From: an uncultured Megasphaera sp.
GTDB lineage: Bacteria; Bacillota; Negativicutes; Veillonellales; Megasphaeraceae
Direction of reading: 5' to 3'
Assembly (NCBI GenBank): GCA_937895695.1
Contig: CALBLM010000194.1
Coordinates: forward strand, 1-25,196
DNA length: 25,196 nt
Both the position numbers and the translations under genes were made by a program. The notes beneath the pieces are model-generated. The model was not told where the DNA came from and searched no databases. It worked only from the letters and a program-made list of their open reading frames with translations. This document shows, piece by piece, positions 14,935 to 23,178 of the stretch (position 1 is the stretch's first letter; every line of letters begins with the position of its first letter).

Positions 14935-16974
14935 ATGTACACACCCAGACGCAGAGCAAAACATGCTAAAAAATCAGGGCATTTTCGTCGCATCCGTATC
15001 TTGATCGCATTCTGTTTTGTTATCGCTGCCGGACTGGCCTTTGGCTATATTTTTGCTGCCTATCAGAGCTTGCCGGCTGTCAATAACAACATGAGACCAG
15101 CTGTATCATCACAAGTATTTGATATTCACGGACGGCTAATTACGACCCTTCATTCTGATCAAAACAGATTGCCTATTGACATCAACAAGGTCCCGCCCAA
15201 TTTACAAAATGCATTTATCGCTGCCGAAGATAATCGGTTTTACGATCATATCGGCGTTGACCCTATCGGCATTATTCGTGCCGTTATCACGAACTTTACC
15301 AATCGCGGCATTTCCCAGGGCGGTAGTACCATTACCCAACAGCTTGCCAAGAACGCGTTTCTCTCACAGGAACAAACATTAAAACGTAAGATTCAGGAAG
15401 CTATGCTGGCCTTGGAAATTGAACGAAAATACAGTAAAAAAGAAATTCTGGAAATGTATATGAACCAGATTTACTTTGGTCAAGGCGCATACGGCATTCA
15501 AACAGCTGCCAAAACATACTTCAATAAGGATGTCAGTGAATTGACACTGAAACAATGCGCCATGCTTGCCGGCCTGCCCAAAAGTCCGAATTATTACTCA
15601 CCATTCAACAATTTAAATGAAGCCAAAAAACGTACGAATACGGTTATCGATCAGATGGTAAAATACGGTTATATTTCTCAAGCTGATGGTGAATCGGCAA
15701 AAACGGCTGATTTAGAATTAACAAAGAAAAAACAAACCTCCGAAAATGCAGAAACCGCATCGTTTATCGATTACGTCTCTCAGCAAGTTGCTGCTAAATA
15801 CGGCGACGACGCACTGTATAAAGAAGGCTTGAAAATTTACACCACTATGGATGCAGAAAAACAACATGCCGCCGTACGTGCTCTCCGTCATTTACCGGAT
15901 AATTACCGCGATAAAAACGGTCTGTTACAACCACAGGCTGCTATTGTTTCTATTGATCCTAAAACAGGTCATATTTTGGCAATGGTTGGCGGCCGCGGTC
16001 AAGACAGTTTCAATCGGGCCAGCATGGCTGTCCGTCAGCCTGGTTCTGCATTTAAGCCATTCGTTTACATGACAGCGCTGCAGCACGATATGACACCGTC
16101 TACGACCATTGAAGATAAACCTGTCACCTATGGTGGCTGGAGCCCGCAAAATGCCGGCAAGAGTTTTAGTGGCACCATGACATTGAGTGATGCCTTAGCC
16201 AACTCGGTCAATACCGTTGCCGTTCAGCTGGCAGATAAGGTCGGAACCAGCCGCATCATTGCCAATGCGAAAAAAATGGGCATTACGACGCTAGACAAAA
16301 AAGATGATAACTTAGCCATGGCCTTAGGCGGCTTGACTCGCGGTGTTACACCGCTTGAAATGGCCAGTGCCTACGGGACATTTGCCAACAAAGGTGTCCA
16401 TGTCAAACCGACAGCTATCATAAAGATTCTTGACAGAAATGGCAATGTCATTGAAGACGAAACATCACGAAGCCATAATGAAACCAAAACGCAGGTCATG
16501 ACTGAAAAAGAAGCCTACGAAATGACATACATGCTAGAAGGCGTTATCACACACGGTACTGGTTCGGCTGCTGCCATCAGCCGTCCGGCTGCCGGCAAAA
16601 CAGGGACAACCGATAACAACGTAGATGCTTGGTTTGTAGGATATACACCGGATATTGTTACAGCCGTATGGATTGGTGATGACACCGGAGCTCACAGCCT
16701 AGGTGAAGTATATGGTGGTACTATACCGGCAGAAATTTGGCGCGACTACATGTCGTCTGCCACAGAGGATTCCAAATCATCCGACTTCTCTGCTCCTGCC
16801 GGTATGGAACGCGCTGCTGCTGAACCCTCTAAGGAAGAAAAGAAATCGACACCAAAAGATGATTCATCTAAGTCAAAAGCACCCGTAAAAAATGCGGCTG
16901 CTCAAGATAAAACTAAACCAACGGATACAACAAAGAAAACGCAGCCCCAAACCATTCGAAACACAAAAGAATAA
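14935..16974 (+). CDS. Class A penicillin-binding protein (PBP1a type)
   Basis: This is a bifunctional peptidoglycan synthase: glycosyltransferase (GT51) plus transpeptidase. The 679-residue protein has a short basic cytoplasmic tail and one membrane anchor (about 20-43). The GT51 domain is near 60-235, with catalytic Glu98 in AAEDNRFYDH and the GGSTITQQLAKN block near 129-140. The transpeptidase has SAFK (371-374), SVN (424-426) and KTG (555-557). The last 50 residues are a Lys/Ser/Thr/Pro-rich tail, probably unstructured. The ATG at 14935 follows AGGAGG by four bases; an upstream in-frame TTG at 14905 would add ten residues but has no ribosome site. It is a single-gene unit with a terminator. 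Confidence 0.96.
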   Translation: MYTPRRRAKHAKKSGHFRRIRILIAFCFVIAAGLAFGYIFAAYQSLPAVNNNMRPAVSSQVFDIHGRLITTLHSDQNRLPIDINKVPPNLQNAFIAAEDNRFYDHIGVDPIGIIRAVITNFTNRGISQGGSTITQQLAKNAFLSQEQTLKRKIQEAMLALEIERKYSKKEILEMYMNQIYFGQGAYGIQTAAKTYFNKDVSELTLKQCAMLAGLPKSPNYYSPFNNLNEAKKRTNTVIDQMVKYGYISQADGESAKTADLELTKKKQTSENAETASFIDYVSQQVAAKYGDDALYKEGLKIYTTMDAEKQHAAVRALRHLPDNYRDKNGLLQPQAAIVSIDPKTGHILAMVGGRGQDSFNRASMAVRQPGSAFKPFVYMTALQHDMTPSTTIEDKPVTYGGWSPQNAGKSFSGTMTLSDALANSVNTVAVQLADKVGTSRIIANAKKMGITTLDKKDDNLAMALGGLTRGVTPLEMASAYGTFANKGVHVKPTAIIKILDRNGNVIEDETSRSHNETKTQVMTEKEAYEMTYMLEGVITHGTGSAAAISRPAAGKTGTTDNNVDAWFVGYTPDIVTAVWIGDDTGAHSLGEVYGGTIPAEIWRDYMSSATEDSKSSDFSAPAGMERAAAEPSKEEKKSTPKDDSSKSKAPVKNAAAQDKTKPTDTTKKTQPQTIRNTKE

Positions 16975-16991
16975 TTGCTTTTAGGCATATG

Positions 16992-17026
16992 AAAGACCAG
17001 CCTTTTTTACAGACTGGTCTTTTGTT
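16992..17026 (+). terminator. Terminator of the PBP gene
   Basis: AAAGACCAG (16992-17000) pairs with CTGGTCTTT (17014-17022) around a 13-base loop and runs into TTTTGTT. The leftward symporter gene ends 46 bases away, so the hairpin may also weakly stop its transcript, though the minus-strand T-run is poor. Confidence 0.83.
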
Positions 17027-17071
17027 ATACCTATTTTTTGAATATATGTATTTTGTCTCTACTACATTCTT

Positions 17072-18514
17072 TTAATGTTGTGCCGGAACGGTAACCCTTT
17101 TCTTTTCTTCTTCCAAGTCTTCCACTGCAATTGAATGATGAGACAACGCGCTAATTCCCAAGAACATGCCGCCGCAAACAATCCATTCTGCATAAATGAC
17201 ATGGGGAAGAATACGAACAGCTGGAACAAACATCCAAGCTACCAAAACGACAATCGACGCAATAATCGTATAGAATGCCGCTTCTTTCGCACAGTATTTA
17301 GGTGCATACATCGTCATTAATACAATAACACCAAATGCTGCCATCAACGAAAGTCCCGCCATTAACGTAGCAATAATGCCGCTAATCGTCAAGGCACCAC
17401 CTAATGTCAGTAATCCCAGTAAAACGACGGAAATTCGTGTAACGCGCATATACTTAGCATCAGACATATCCGGTTCAATAAACCGTTTATGAATATCATG
17501 CGAATATAAGGTTGCCGCGGACAAAAGCAAGTTACATGCCGTACTGACATCTGCTGCCCAAAGCGACGCTAGCGTAACACCGGCAATCCAAGGATTTAGT
17601 GACATAATCAGTTTAGGAAGGGCTGTCGTTGCCGAAATATCGGGATACATTTCAGCCGCAATAACCCCAAGAAATGCTGCGATAAATCCCACAGGAAGCA
17701 TAACTAAGCCGCCGACAATAAAGCCTTTTCGTGCCGTATGTACATCTTTTGCTCCCAACGAAATTTGAATAATCGCTTGTAATGAAAGATTGACGGTAAT
17801 CAAAACAACAATCCATGTAACAATCGTCATCGGGCCTACGCCGCTAACGAAATCCAAGGAATGAATCGTCGGTGCTTGAATGGCTACGACATCAATGCCG
17901 CCGGCTGCTGCCAAAATGAGGAACGCTGCCACAGTAATGCCGATATACTGCAGCGTAACATTTAATACATTCGACTGACTGGCTGACCACATACCGCCAA
18001 TAACAGTAATACCAATAAAAACAACCGCACTGACAAGCATACCTGTCAATGGGGTAAAGATAGTCGGCATCAACGCCGATAAAATAGCACCGCCAGCAAC
18101 AAACTGCAAACTCATAACGACAAGCTGCACGAGAACTTGACAGAAAATACCGGCTACAGCACCTTTCTTGTCGTAGTAGCGTTCCAACAGTTCCGGAATG
18201 GTCGTAATATTCAGACGACGATATTTTTTAGCTACTGTCAAGCCCATAACGATAGCACCAATGCCCCAGGCAGCGGTATACCATCCGGCAGACAAGCCCA
18301 CTTTATACGCTTGTTCGGCTACGCCGATTGTCGATGCACCGCCAACAGCCAATCCAACAATAGATACCATGATAAGCGGCGTTGTCAATTTACGGCCTGC
18401 CAATACATAATTTTCTGATGAACCGGCGGCCCGGCGTTTTACATACCAACTAATACCAAAAAGTACGCCGATATACACAAGAATAATAAAAACTTGAATC
18501 CATGTTGTCTCCAT
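17072..18514 (-). CDS. Sodium:solute symporter (SSS family), T-box controlled
   Basis: This 480-residue inner-membrane Na+-coupled importer of the SSS/SLC5 family (PutP/PanF/SglT fold) has about thirteen hydrophobic segments. Family blocks are the N-terminal SSENYVLAGRKLTTP (about 31-45), the VGGASTIGVAEQAYKVGLSAGWY segment in TM2-3, and a middle region with SLWAADVSTACNLLLSAATLYSHDI, the SSS Na+-site helix pair. The ATG at 18512-18514 follows AAAGGGGA. Open reading continues upstream to 18676 but only through the T-box leader, so that extension is rejected. The leader's specifier reads TTC, so phenylalanine or an aromatic relative is the best guess for substrate. SSS members otherwise carry very varied solutes, and sequence alone does not decide. 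Confidence 0.92.
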   Translation of the reverse strand: METTWIQVFIILVYIGVLFGISWYVKRRAAGSSENYVLAGRKLTTPLIMVSIVGLAVGGASTIGVAEQAYKVGLSAGWYTAAWGIGAIVMGLTVAKKYRRLNITTIPELLERYYDKKGAVAGIFCQVLVQLVVMSLQFVAGGAILSALMPTIFTPLTGMLVSAVVFIGITVIGGMWSASQSNVLNVTLQYIGITVAAFLILAAAGGIDVVAIQAPTIHSLDFVSGVGPMTIVTWIVVLITVNLSLQAIIQISLGAKDVHTARKGFIVGGLVMLPVGFIAAFLGVIAAEMYPDISATTALPKLIMSLNPWIAGVTLASLWAADVSTACNLLLSAATLYSHDIHKRFIEPDMSDAKYMRVTRISVVLLGLLTLGGALTISGIIATLMAGLSLMAAFGVIVLMTMYAPKYCAKEAAFYTIIASIVVLVAWMFVPAVRILPHVIYAEWIVCGGMFLGISALSHHSIAVEDLEEEKKRVTVPAQH

Positions 18515-18564
18515 GAGAAAATCCCCTTTCCCTCTTCGTACTAAAAGAAATACTCCTACTCCCA

Positions 18565-18613
18565 TAAAAAATCGCCCCTCCATAGAGGGACGATGAACTC
18601 GCGGTACCACCCT
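18565..18613 (-). promoter_or_regulatory. Second T-box antiterminator/terminator module without Stem I
   Basis: A second T-box sequence, AGGGTGGTACCGCG (18600-18613), is followed by CGTCCCT and by its own terminator: ATCGTCCCTC (18585-18594) pairs with GAGGGGCGAT (18571-18580), then a T-run to 18565. Only 19 bases separate it from the T-run of the first module, so there is no room for a Stem I or specifier. The variable base is T, as in the first copy, matching a tRNA with A73. Confidence 0.88.
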
Positions 18614-18632
18614 GCTTATCCAATTCATAAAC

Positions 18633-18854
18633 AAAAAAAGGTGGTACCTAAGGGACGGAAAGCTCCGCGGTACCACCCTAATAATCTCGAATCAGATCAA
18701 CTCATAGCATGCATAACGGCTGCCACTCCGGCTCGACCTACTGTATGATTCAGTCTTGCAGTTCAGGAAAGAACTTCACACTGCATCACTTGCTGATTTA
18801 CACCAACCACCAGCTCTCTGCGAAGATATTGCAGCCCTACTTTTTTCCATCAAC
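18633..18854 (-). promoter_or_regulatory. T-box riboswitch leader, specifier TTC (Phe)
   Basis: Stem I (about 18761-18854) has the K-turn TGATGG/CTGA, the AGTA S-turn, the AGAGAGC...GGTGGTTGGTG apical motifs and a specifier loop GAAG-TTC. Against the Bacillus glyQS leader as I recall it, TGA-to-AGTA and GAA-to-TGA spacings are equal and the codon position falls on TTC (plus-strand 18771-18773). The T-box AGGGTGGTACCGCGG is at 18665-18679. The terminator pairs GGTGGTACC (18669-18677) with GGTACCACC (18640-18648), then a seven-T run. The variable T of the T-box fits a tRNA with A73, consistent with tRNA-Phe. The base after the specifier is T, where a purine is usual. Confidence 0.93.
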
Positions 18855-18890
18855 ACTTTTTTCTGTGGGATAATAGTATTGTTGGTGTTT

Positions 18891-18918
18891 ATTATACTAA
18901 AATTAAGGTAAATGTCAA
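18891..18918 (-). promoter_or_regulatory. Promoter of the T-box/symporter transcript
   Basis: On the minus strand there is a perfect TTGACA (18913-18918), a 16-base spacer and a perfect TATAAT (18891-18896). It starts only 20 bases after the secretin gene stop, and no terminator is seen between them. Confidence 0.88.
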
Positions 18919-18938
18919 TAGAAAATACCTTTTGTTTT

Positions 18939-20048
18939 TTACTCTTCTAACACCTTAGCTCGCAGTAAGATGACCACTTCTGTATCTTTAGCCGACGTAT
19001 AGTGGCTTCGAAACAGCCTGCCGAGAAGCGGAATATCTCCTAATACAGGCACTTTACGAAAACTTTCCACTTCTTCCTTGCTGATCAAGCCGCCAATAAC
19101 CAGTGTCTTTTCCGGTTCCATCCGTACTACCGTTTGCGCCTGCCGAGTAGAAATTCGGTATGCCTTCAATTCATTTACAAAAATAGGCGTACTAACCTCT
19201 GCTTCAATAGACGCGGTCACACTGCCATCGGGATGAATACGCGGCATGTATGTCAGTTTGATGCCGGCATCTTTATACTCTGTCGTTGTCGCCTTTTCGC
19301 CGTTAGACATATATTCTGTTTGTACAGGAATTCTATCGCCAATAAAAATATGAGCTTCCCGACCATTACTGGCTACCATATGCGGTTTAGCCAGAATCCG
19401 TGCTTTTCCTTTCTCTTCCAGTGCTTGAATTTGAGCCGTAAAGGAAAACAACTGTTCATGCCCCGGCCCGCCCTGTACACTGGACCAGCCCCATTCTACA
19501 CCCATATTTTTCAAAGCGTTTTTATCAATAGACGCAATTTCTACTTCTACGTCAACTTGCTGCGGAATTTGATCAATCTGATACAGCAGAGCTTGTATCG
19601 CTGCTGCTTCCTGCCAAGTCGCACCGACAACCAAGGCGTTTGTATCGGCATGATATTGAACATCCGCTTCCGGCACAACGGCCTGCACAGCTTGTTTCGC
19701 CTCCTTCGGAGAAGCATACTGCAATTTCCACGTATGAAATGTTTTGACTCCTTCTCGTTTTCTTCCGGCAGTAATCGTTTGGACTGCCCCATGGTTTTCA
19801 TACCATAAGTTTTGACTCGCAACGATCGCTTCAATCGCTTCGCTGGCTGTTACATTCGTAATGTTCATCGTCATCGTTCCTTGTACCGTATCATCCAACA
19901 CCAAATTCAGATGTTCACTGCGTGCCAGCCCTTCTAATACCGAGCGTATCGGTGCATCCCGGACATGAATAGAAAGCGCTTCTACCTGACAACCATAAAA
20001 ACTTATTACAGCGAATCCCATACATAGTATTACGTTTCGATAGTTCAT
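18939..20048 (-). CDS. Short secretin (GspD/PilQ family outer-membrane channel)
   Basis: Secretins form large outer-membrane rings for type IV pili, type II secretion or DNA uptake. The 369-residue protein starts with a hydrophobic signal segment (about 5-25; possible cleavage after VEA). An STN domain follows (about 25-95), then one N1/NolW-type domain (about 103-165), then the secretin core ending with VPVLGDIPLLGRLF, the family hallmark. It is much shorter than typical PilQ or PulD proteins, lacking AMIN and extra N domains. The second ATG (20046-20048) is chosen because GGAG abuts the first ATG but lies six bases from the second. The ribosome site overlaps the stop of the upstream GspC/PilP-like gene, so the two are coupled. 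Confidence 0.9.
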   Translation of the reverse strand: MNYRNVILCMGFAVISFYGCQVEALSIHVRDAPIRSVLEGLARSEHLNLVLDDTVQGTMTMNITNVTASEAIEAIVASQNLWYENHGAVQTITAGRKREGVKTFHTWKLQYASPKEAKQAVQAVVPEADVQYHADTNALVVGATWQEAAAIQALLYQIDQIPQQVDVEVEIASIDKNALKNMGVEWGWSSVQGGPGHEQLFSFTAQIQALEEKGKARILAKPHMVASNGREAHIFIGDRIPVQTEYMSNGEKATTTEYKDAGIKLTYMPRIHPDGSVTASIEAEVSTPIFVNELKAYRISTRQAQTVVRMEPEKTLVIGGLISKEEVESFRKVPVLGDIPLLGRLFRSHYTSAKDTEVVILLRAKVLEE

Positions 20049-20058
20049 AGTCATCTCC

Positions 20059-20649
20059 TTATGACAACGGAATTTCTATAATCGCATCTCCTTGCTGCAG
20101 CCCCACGGCTGCTTGATTAATATACACAATGCGATATTCGCCTACTGCGTCTCCCACACCATATACCTTTGTTTCTTCTTGATACTGCAAAAAGACGAAT
20201 CGCTGACTGCCATTTTCAACCATACCGCAAGCAGTAGGCAACGGTTTTTCTTTCTTTTTTTCTTCTTGTTTCTCTTGCATCGTATCAACAGGTACAACGA
20301 CGGATGGTACCTGTTCTGCCATCGTTTTCTTCGGCAAGCGATGGGAAAATAAGTCAGGAAGCGGTTGATACCGCCGTGCATGGGCAGTTCCATATACTAA
20401 TGTTCCTGCTTCTGTTTTGTCTTGTACGTCCCCATTGGGGCTAGAAAAAACGGGAGAGGAAGAACGGCTCTCGTTCTTCTTCTCCCGTATACTTTTCTGG
20501 CCTGCGGAACCGTCATCCCAACAGAACCAAATTCCTGCTAAGCAAAGCAGGACAGCTCCATACGGGAGCCAAGTTCTTCTGTGATGAACTAAACCGTTCC
20601 TTACGCGACCTATCAAGACTGATATGTCATTTTTTATCATCATATCCAT
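20059..20649 (-). CDS. GspC/PilP-like bitopic membrane protein, secretin partner (putative)
   Basis: This is a 196-residue protein with a basic N-terminus, one membrane segment (about 27-43), and a Ser/Lys/Glu-rich linker including a highly charged stretch near 124-136. A small C-terminal domain (about 140-196; GVGDAVGEYRIVYINQAAVGLQQGDAIIEIPL) resembles the homology region of GspC or PilP, which contacts the secretin N-terminus. The function is inferred from that similarity and from coupling to the downstream secretin; no firm family match is claimed. The first ATG lies inside the end of galE (23-base overlap); two further ATGs follow within nine bases and none has a clear Shine-Dalgarno site, so the exact start is uncertain. 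Confidence 0.7.
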   Translation of the reverse strand: MDMMIKNDISVLIGRVRNGLVHHRRTWLPYGAVLLCLAGIWFCWDDGSAGQKSIREKKNESRSSSPVFSSPNGDVQDKTEAGTLVYGTAHARRYQPLPDLFSHRLPKKTMAEQVPSVVVPVDTMQEKQEEKKKEKPLPTACGMVENGSQRFVFLQYQEETKVYGVGDAVGEYRIVYINQAAVGLQQGDAIIEIPLS

Positions 20650-21622
20650 TTACATGATGACGGTGCCAATTCCATGCATCAGCGATAATCGTTTCTACCT
20701 GACTATGCTGCGGCTGCCAGCCTGTCACCTGACGAATTTTTTCTGAACCGGCAATTAAAACAGCCGGATCACCGGCACGACGCGGTGCTTCTTCTACCGG
20801 GAAATCACGTCCCGTTACCTTCTTGGCCGTTTCAATCATTTCCCGCACACTAAAGCCATGCTGTGAACCTAAATTAAAATATTGCGACTGCCCGCCCTGT
20901 GCCAAATACTGCAATACTCGGCAATGAGCATCTGCCAAGTCGGTAACGTGAATATAATCGCGAATACACGTTCCGTCCGGCGTCGGATAATCAGTCCCAA
21001 AAATCTTAATACTCTTGCGCTGTCCCAAAGCAGTCTGCAAAATAAGCGGAATTAAATGCGTTTCCGGTGTATGATCTTCTCCAATAATACCATCTGGAGA
21101 AGCACCAGCTGCATTAAAATAGCGTAATGCCACATACCGAAGGTCATAGGCACGGCTGAATTGCGCCAACATCGTTTCAATCATTAATTTGGTTTGTCCG
21201 TATACATTCGTCGGACAATACGGCATATCTTCCGTAATCGGTGTCTTTTCCGGTTCACCATATACAGCCGCTGTGGAAGAAAAGACAAAATACTTCACAC
21301 CAGCTTGACGTACTGCTTCAAGCAAACTATAGGAACCAACTACATTGTTATCATAATAAATCGTTGGGTTTTCCATCGATTCGCCAACTTGGCTATGGGC
21401 CGCAAAATGCATAACTGCATCAATATGATGTTCCTGCAAAATTTGCCGTACTGCATCAATATGATGAATATCTTCAACAATCAACTGTACCTGCTGCGGC
21501 ACGGCAGCCCGATGTCCCCGCGATAAATTATCCAATACAGTGACATGATGTCCTTGCGCCAGTAACGCCCGCACCGTATGACTGCCAATGTATCCGGCAC
21601 CGCCTGTTACTAATACATTCAT
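20627..21622 (-). CDS. galE: UDP-glucose 4-epimerase
   Basis: GalE interconverts UDP-glucose and UDP-galactose with bound NAD+, feeding envelope polysaccharide synthesis. The 331-residue extended SDR enzyme shows the Rossmann motif GGAGYIG (7-13), Ser116 in SSTAAVYG, and the Tyr141-x3-Lys145 pair in YGQTK. It also has the GalE blocks RYFNAAGA and DGTCIRDYIHVTDLADAH. AAAGGA precedes the ATG by seven bases within the end of pgi, one base away. It follows pgi and galU, so glucose-6-phosphate metabolism and UDP-sugar supply are grouped here. No galactose-use genes are present. Confidence 0.96.
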   Translation of the reverse strand: MNVLVTGGAGYIGSHTVRALLAQGHHVTVLDNLSRGHRAAVPQQVQLIVEDIHHIDAVRQILQEHHIDAVMHFAAHSQVGESMENPTIYYDNNVVGSYSLLEAVRQAGVKYFVFSSTAAVYGEPEKTPITEDMPYCPTNVYGQTKLMIETMLAQFSRAYDLRYVALRYFNAAGASPDGIIGEDHTPETHLIPLILQTALGQRKSIKIFGTDYPTPDGTCIRDYIHVTDLADAHCRVLQYLAQGGQSQYFNLGSQHGFSVREMIETAKKVTGRDFPVEEAPRRAGDPAVLIAGSEKIRQVTGWQPQHSQVETIIADAWNWHRHHVNGYDDKK

Positions 21623-21623
21623 A

Positions 21624-23066
21624 CTATTGTCCTTTCTGCAATGTCTGCAATCTTACACCTAATAACTTTTTATAAATTTCTACGCCCGGTTGATTAAAGG
21701 CATCAACATTAGCAAATTCCCCTTCATAGGCAATGGACAGGCACAGCATAAACATCAATTCCCCCAAATGATATGGTGTCAATGCCGGTAAAATATAATT
21801 AGCACTGGGTCTGCCATCCCCTGCCAAGGCTTCTGCATTCGCACTACGCGCTGCTTCTAGGATGCTGCTAAGGGGCAATCCGCTGAAAGCCGCCAGTTTG
21901 GGATATTGATCATAGAGATGAGGAACTATCAAATCATCTTCCCAGTTAGCAATGGAAACAAACTGCACAACCTTATCTTTCGGTCCTTCTTGATGTTCTT
22001 GAGTCTGCGCATGCATATCCGTTGTACCAACCGCAACAATAGGCGTACGGCCATAATGAACAACGTTCCCTTGTTTATCCAGTCGTTTTCCCAATGATTC
22101 TGCTAAAAGCTGAATATACCATTCCGACAAGGATTTTAAATTATCCGCATACGGCATTAACACTTCTAATCCAAAGCCATATTTAGCCGCTGCTAAATAT
22201 TTTAATACACTGTTGAGCAATGCCGGATTCTGCCAAATATCCGGATTTTGACATGCTTTGTCCATATCTCGGGCACCAGCCAAGAATTGGCGAATATTAA
22301 ATCCCATCAATGCCCCCACAATTAAGCCCACTTCAGAAAATACGCTAAACCGTCCGCCAATACCATCGGGCACGAAGAATATCGGCCATCCTCCTTGCCG
22401 TGCCATATGATGAAGGAGCGTTTCTTTTTCAACTTCTTCATGCGGATCCGTAACGGCAATCGTTTCCAACGTAATGCCAGCACGCATGATGGCATCCCGA
22501 AGCACCATATAGTTAGACATGGGTTCAATCGTCGAACCTGATTTAGAAATAATAACAGCCATCACAGTATACGCTGCTTTCGTTTGGCTATCGTGTTTTA
22601 AAAATTGAATTAACTCATGTAATGTATGAGAATCTGCATTATTCCCCGCAAAAAACGCTTTGGGATATCCATTCCGTTCTTGACTGCTTTTGAGATTCCA
22701 AAACGAGCCGCATTGTACATCAAACAATACTTTTCCGCCTAAATAGGAACCGCCGATGCCGAAAAACACGACCGTATCCACCCGATTTCGAACGGTCCGT
22801 GCTAATTCTTCCAATGCCATCATTCGTTCGGGATTATTGATATTGCCTTCTGCAATATAGGGAAGCTGTGGAAACAGCACGTCTTCCGGTGCGCCGTCTT
22901 TAGATACATGGCCAGCCATCATACCGGTTTTACGCATCTGCATGAGCGTTTCATGGGCTTTTTGATACGTTGGCTCTAGCTCTTTGATGTCATCTGCTGT
23001 TACATTAGTTCCGTACAAGTGGCTCACATCTACTGCAAACCCTGATTTCAGCGTAATCATTGTCAT
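21624..23066 (-). CDS. pgi: Glucose-6-phosphate isomerase
   Basis: Pgi interconverts glucose-6-phosphate and fructose-6-phosphate in the cytoplasm. Recognisable blocks are FFGIGGSYLGGKVLF near 100-114, ISKSGSTIEP (sugar-phosphate binding), GGRFSVFSEVG (family signature), and HQEGPKDKVVQF near the active site. About 480 residues falls within the range of bacterial Pgi proteins. The start is ambiguous. A GTG (23075) lies only two bases after AAAGG, while the ATG at 23064-23066 has 11-base spacing and a nearer GAG; the ATG is used. Two TATAAT boxes lie upstream. It is tightly followed by galE. Confidence 0.94.
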   Translation of the reverse strand: MTMITLKSGFAVDVSHLYGTNVTADDIKELEPTYQKAHETLMQMRKTGMMAGHVSKDGAPEDVLFPQLPYIAEGNINNPERMMALEELARTVRNRVDTVVFFGIGGSYLGGKVLFDVQCGSFWNLKSSQERNGYPKAFFAGNNADSHTLHELIQFLKHDSQTKAAYTVMAVIISKSGSTIEPMSNYMVLRDAIMRAGITLETIAVTDPHEEVEKETLLHHMARQGGWPIFFVPDGIGGRFSVFSEVGLIVGALMGFNIRQFLAGARDMDKACQNPDIWQNPALLNSVLKYLAAAKYGFGLEVLMPYADNLKSLSEWYIQLLAESLGKRLDKQGNVVHYGRTPIVAVGTTDMHAQTQEHQEGPKDKVVQFVSIANWEDDLIVPHLYDQYPKLAAFSGLPLSSILEAARSANAEALAGDGRPSANYILPALTPYHLGELMFMLCLSIAYEGEFANVDAFNQPGVEIYKKLLGVRLQTLQKGQ

Positions 23067-23103
23067 TTTTCTCACTGCCTTTCGATAAACTCTTTCATGT
23101 ATA

Positions 23104-23140
23104 TCATTATATCATATACACTATTTATCGTCATTATATC
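23104..23140 (-). promoter_or_regulatory. pgi promoter region with repeated TCATTATATC
   Basis: The 10-mer TCATTATATC occurs at 23104-23113 and 23131-23140; on the minus strand each copy contains TATAAT. The gene-proximal one is an extended -10, TGATATAAT (23106-23114). The distal one has TTGAGA upstream at a short 15-base spacing. The same extended -10 sequence precedes galU. Confidence 0.55.
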
Positions 23141-23178
23141 TAGGTAGCTTATTTCTCAACACCATTCCTGATTTTATG

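Noticed and set aside
18515..18676. 54-codon upstream extension of the symporter
   Set aside because: This stretch is the T-box antiterminator/terminator region; its apparent open frame is incidental and the ATG at 18514 has its own ribosome site.
18751..18760. TGC (Cys) as T-box specifier
   Set aside because: GAAC-TGC-A looks like a specifier context, but it falls outside the K-turn that closes Stem I. Structural spacing places the codon at TTC instead.
19134..19808. 224-residue plus-strand open frame opposite the secretin gene
   Set aside because: It is an antisense shadow with skewed Arg/Phe/Cys composition and no start signals.
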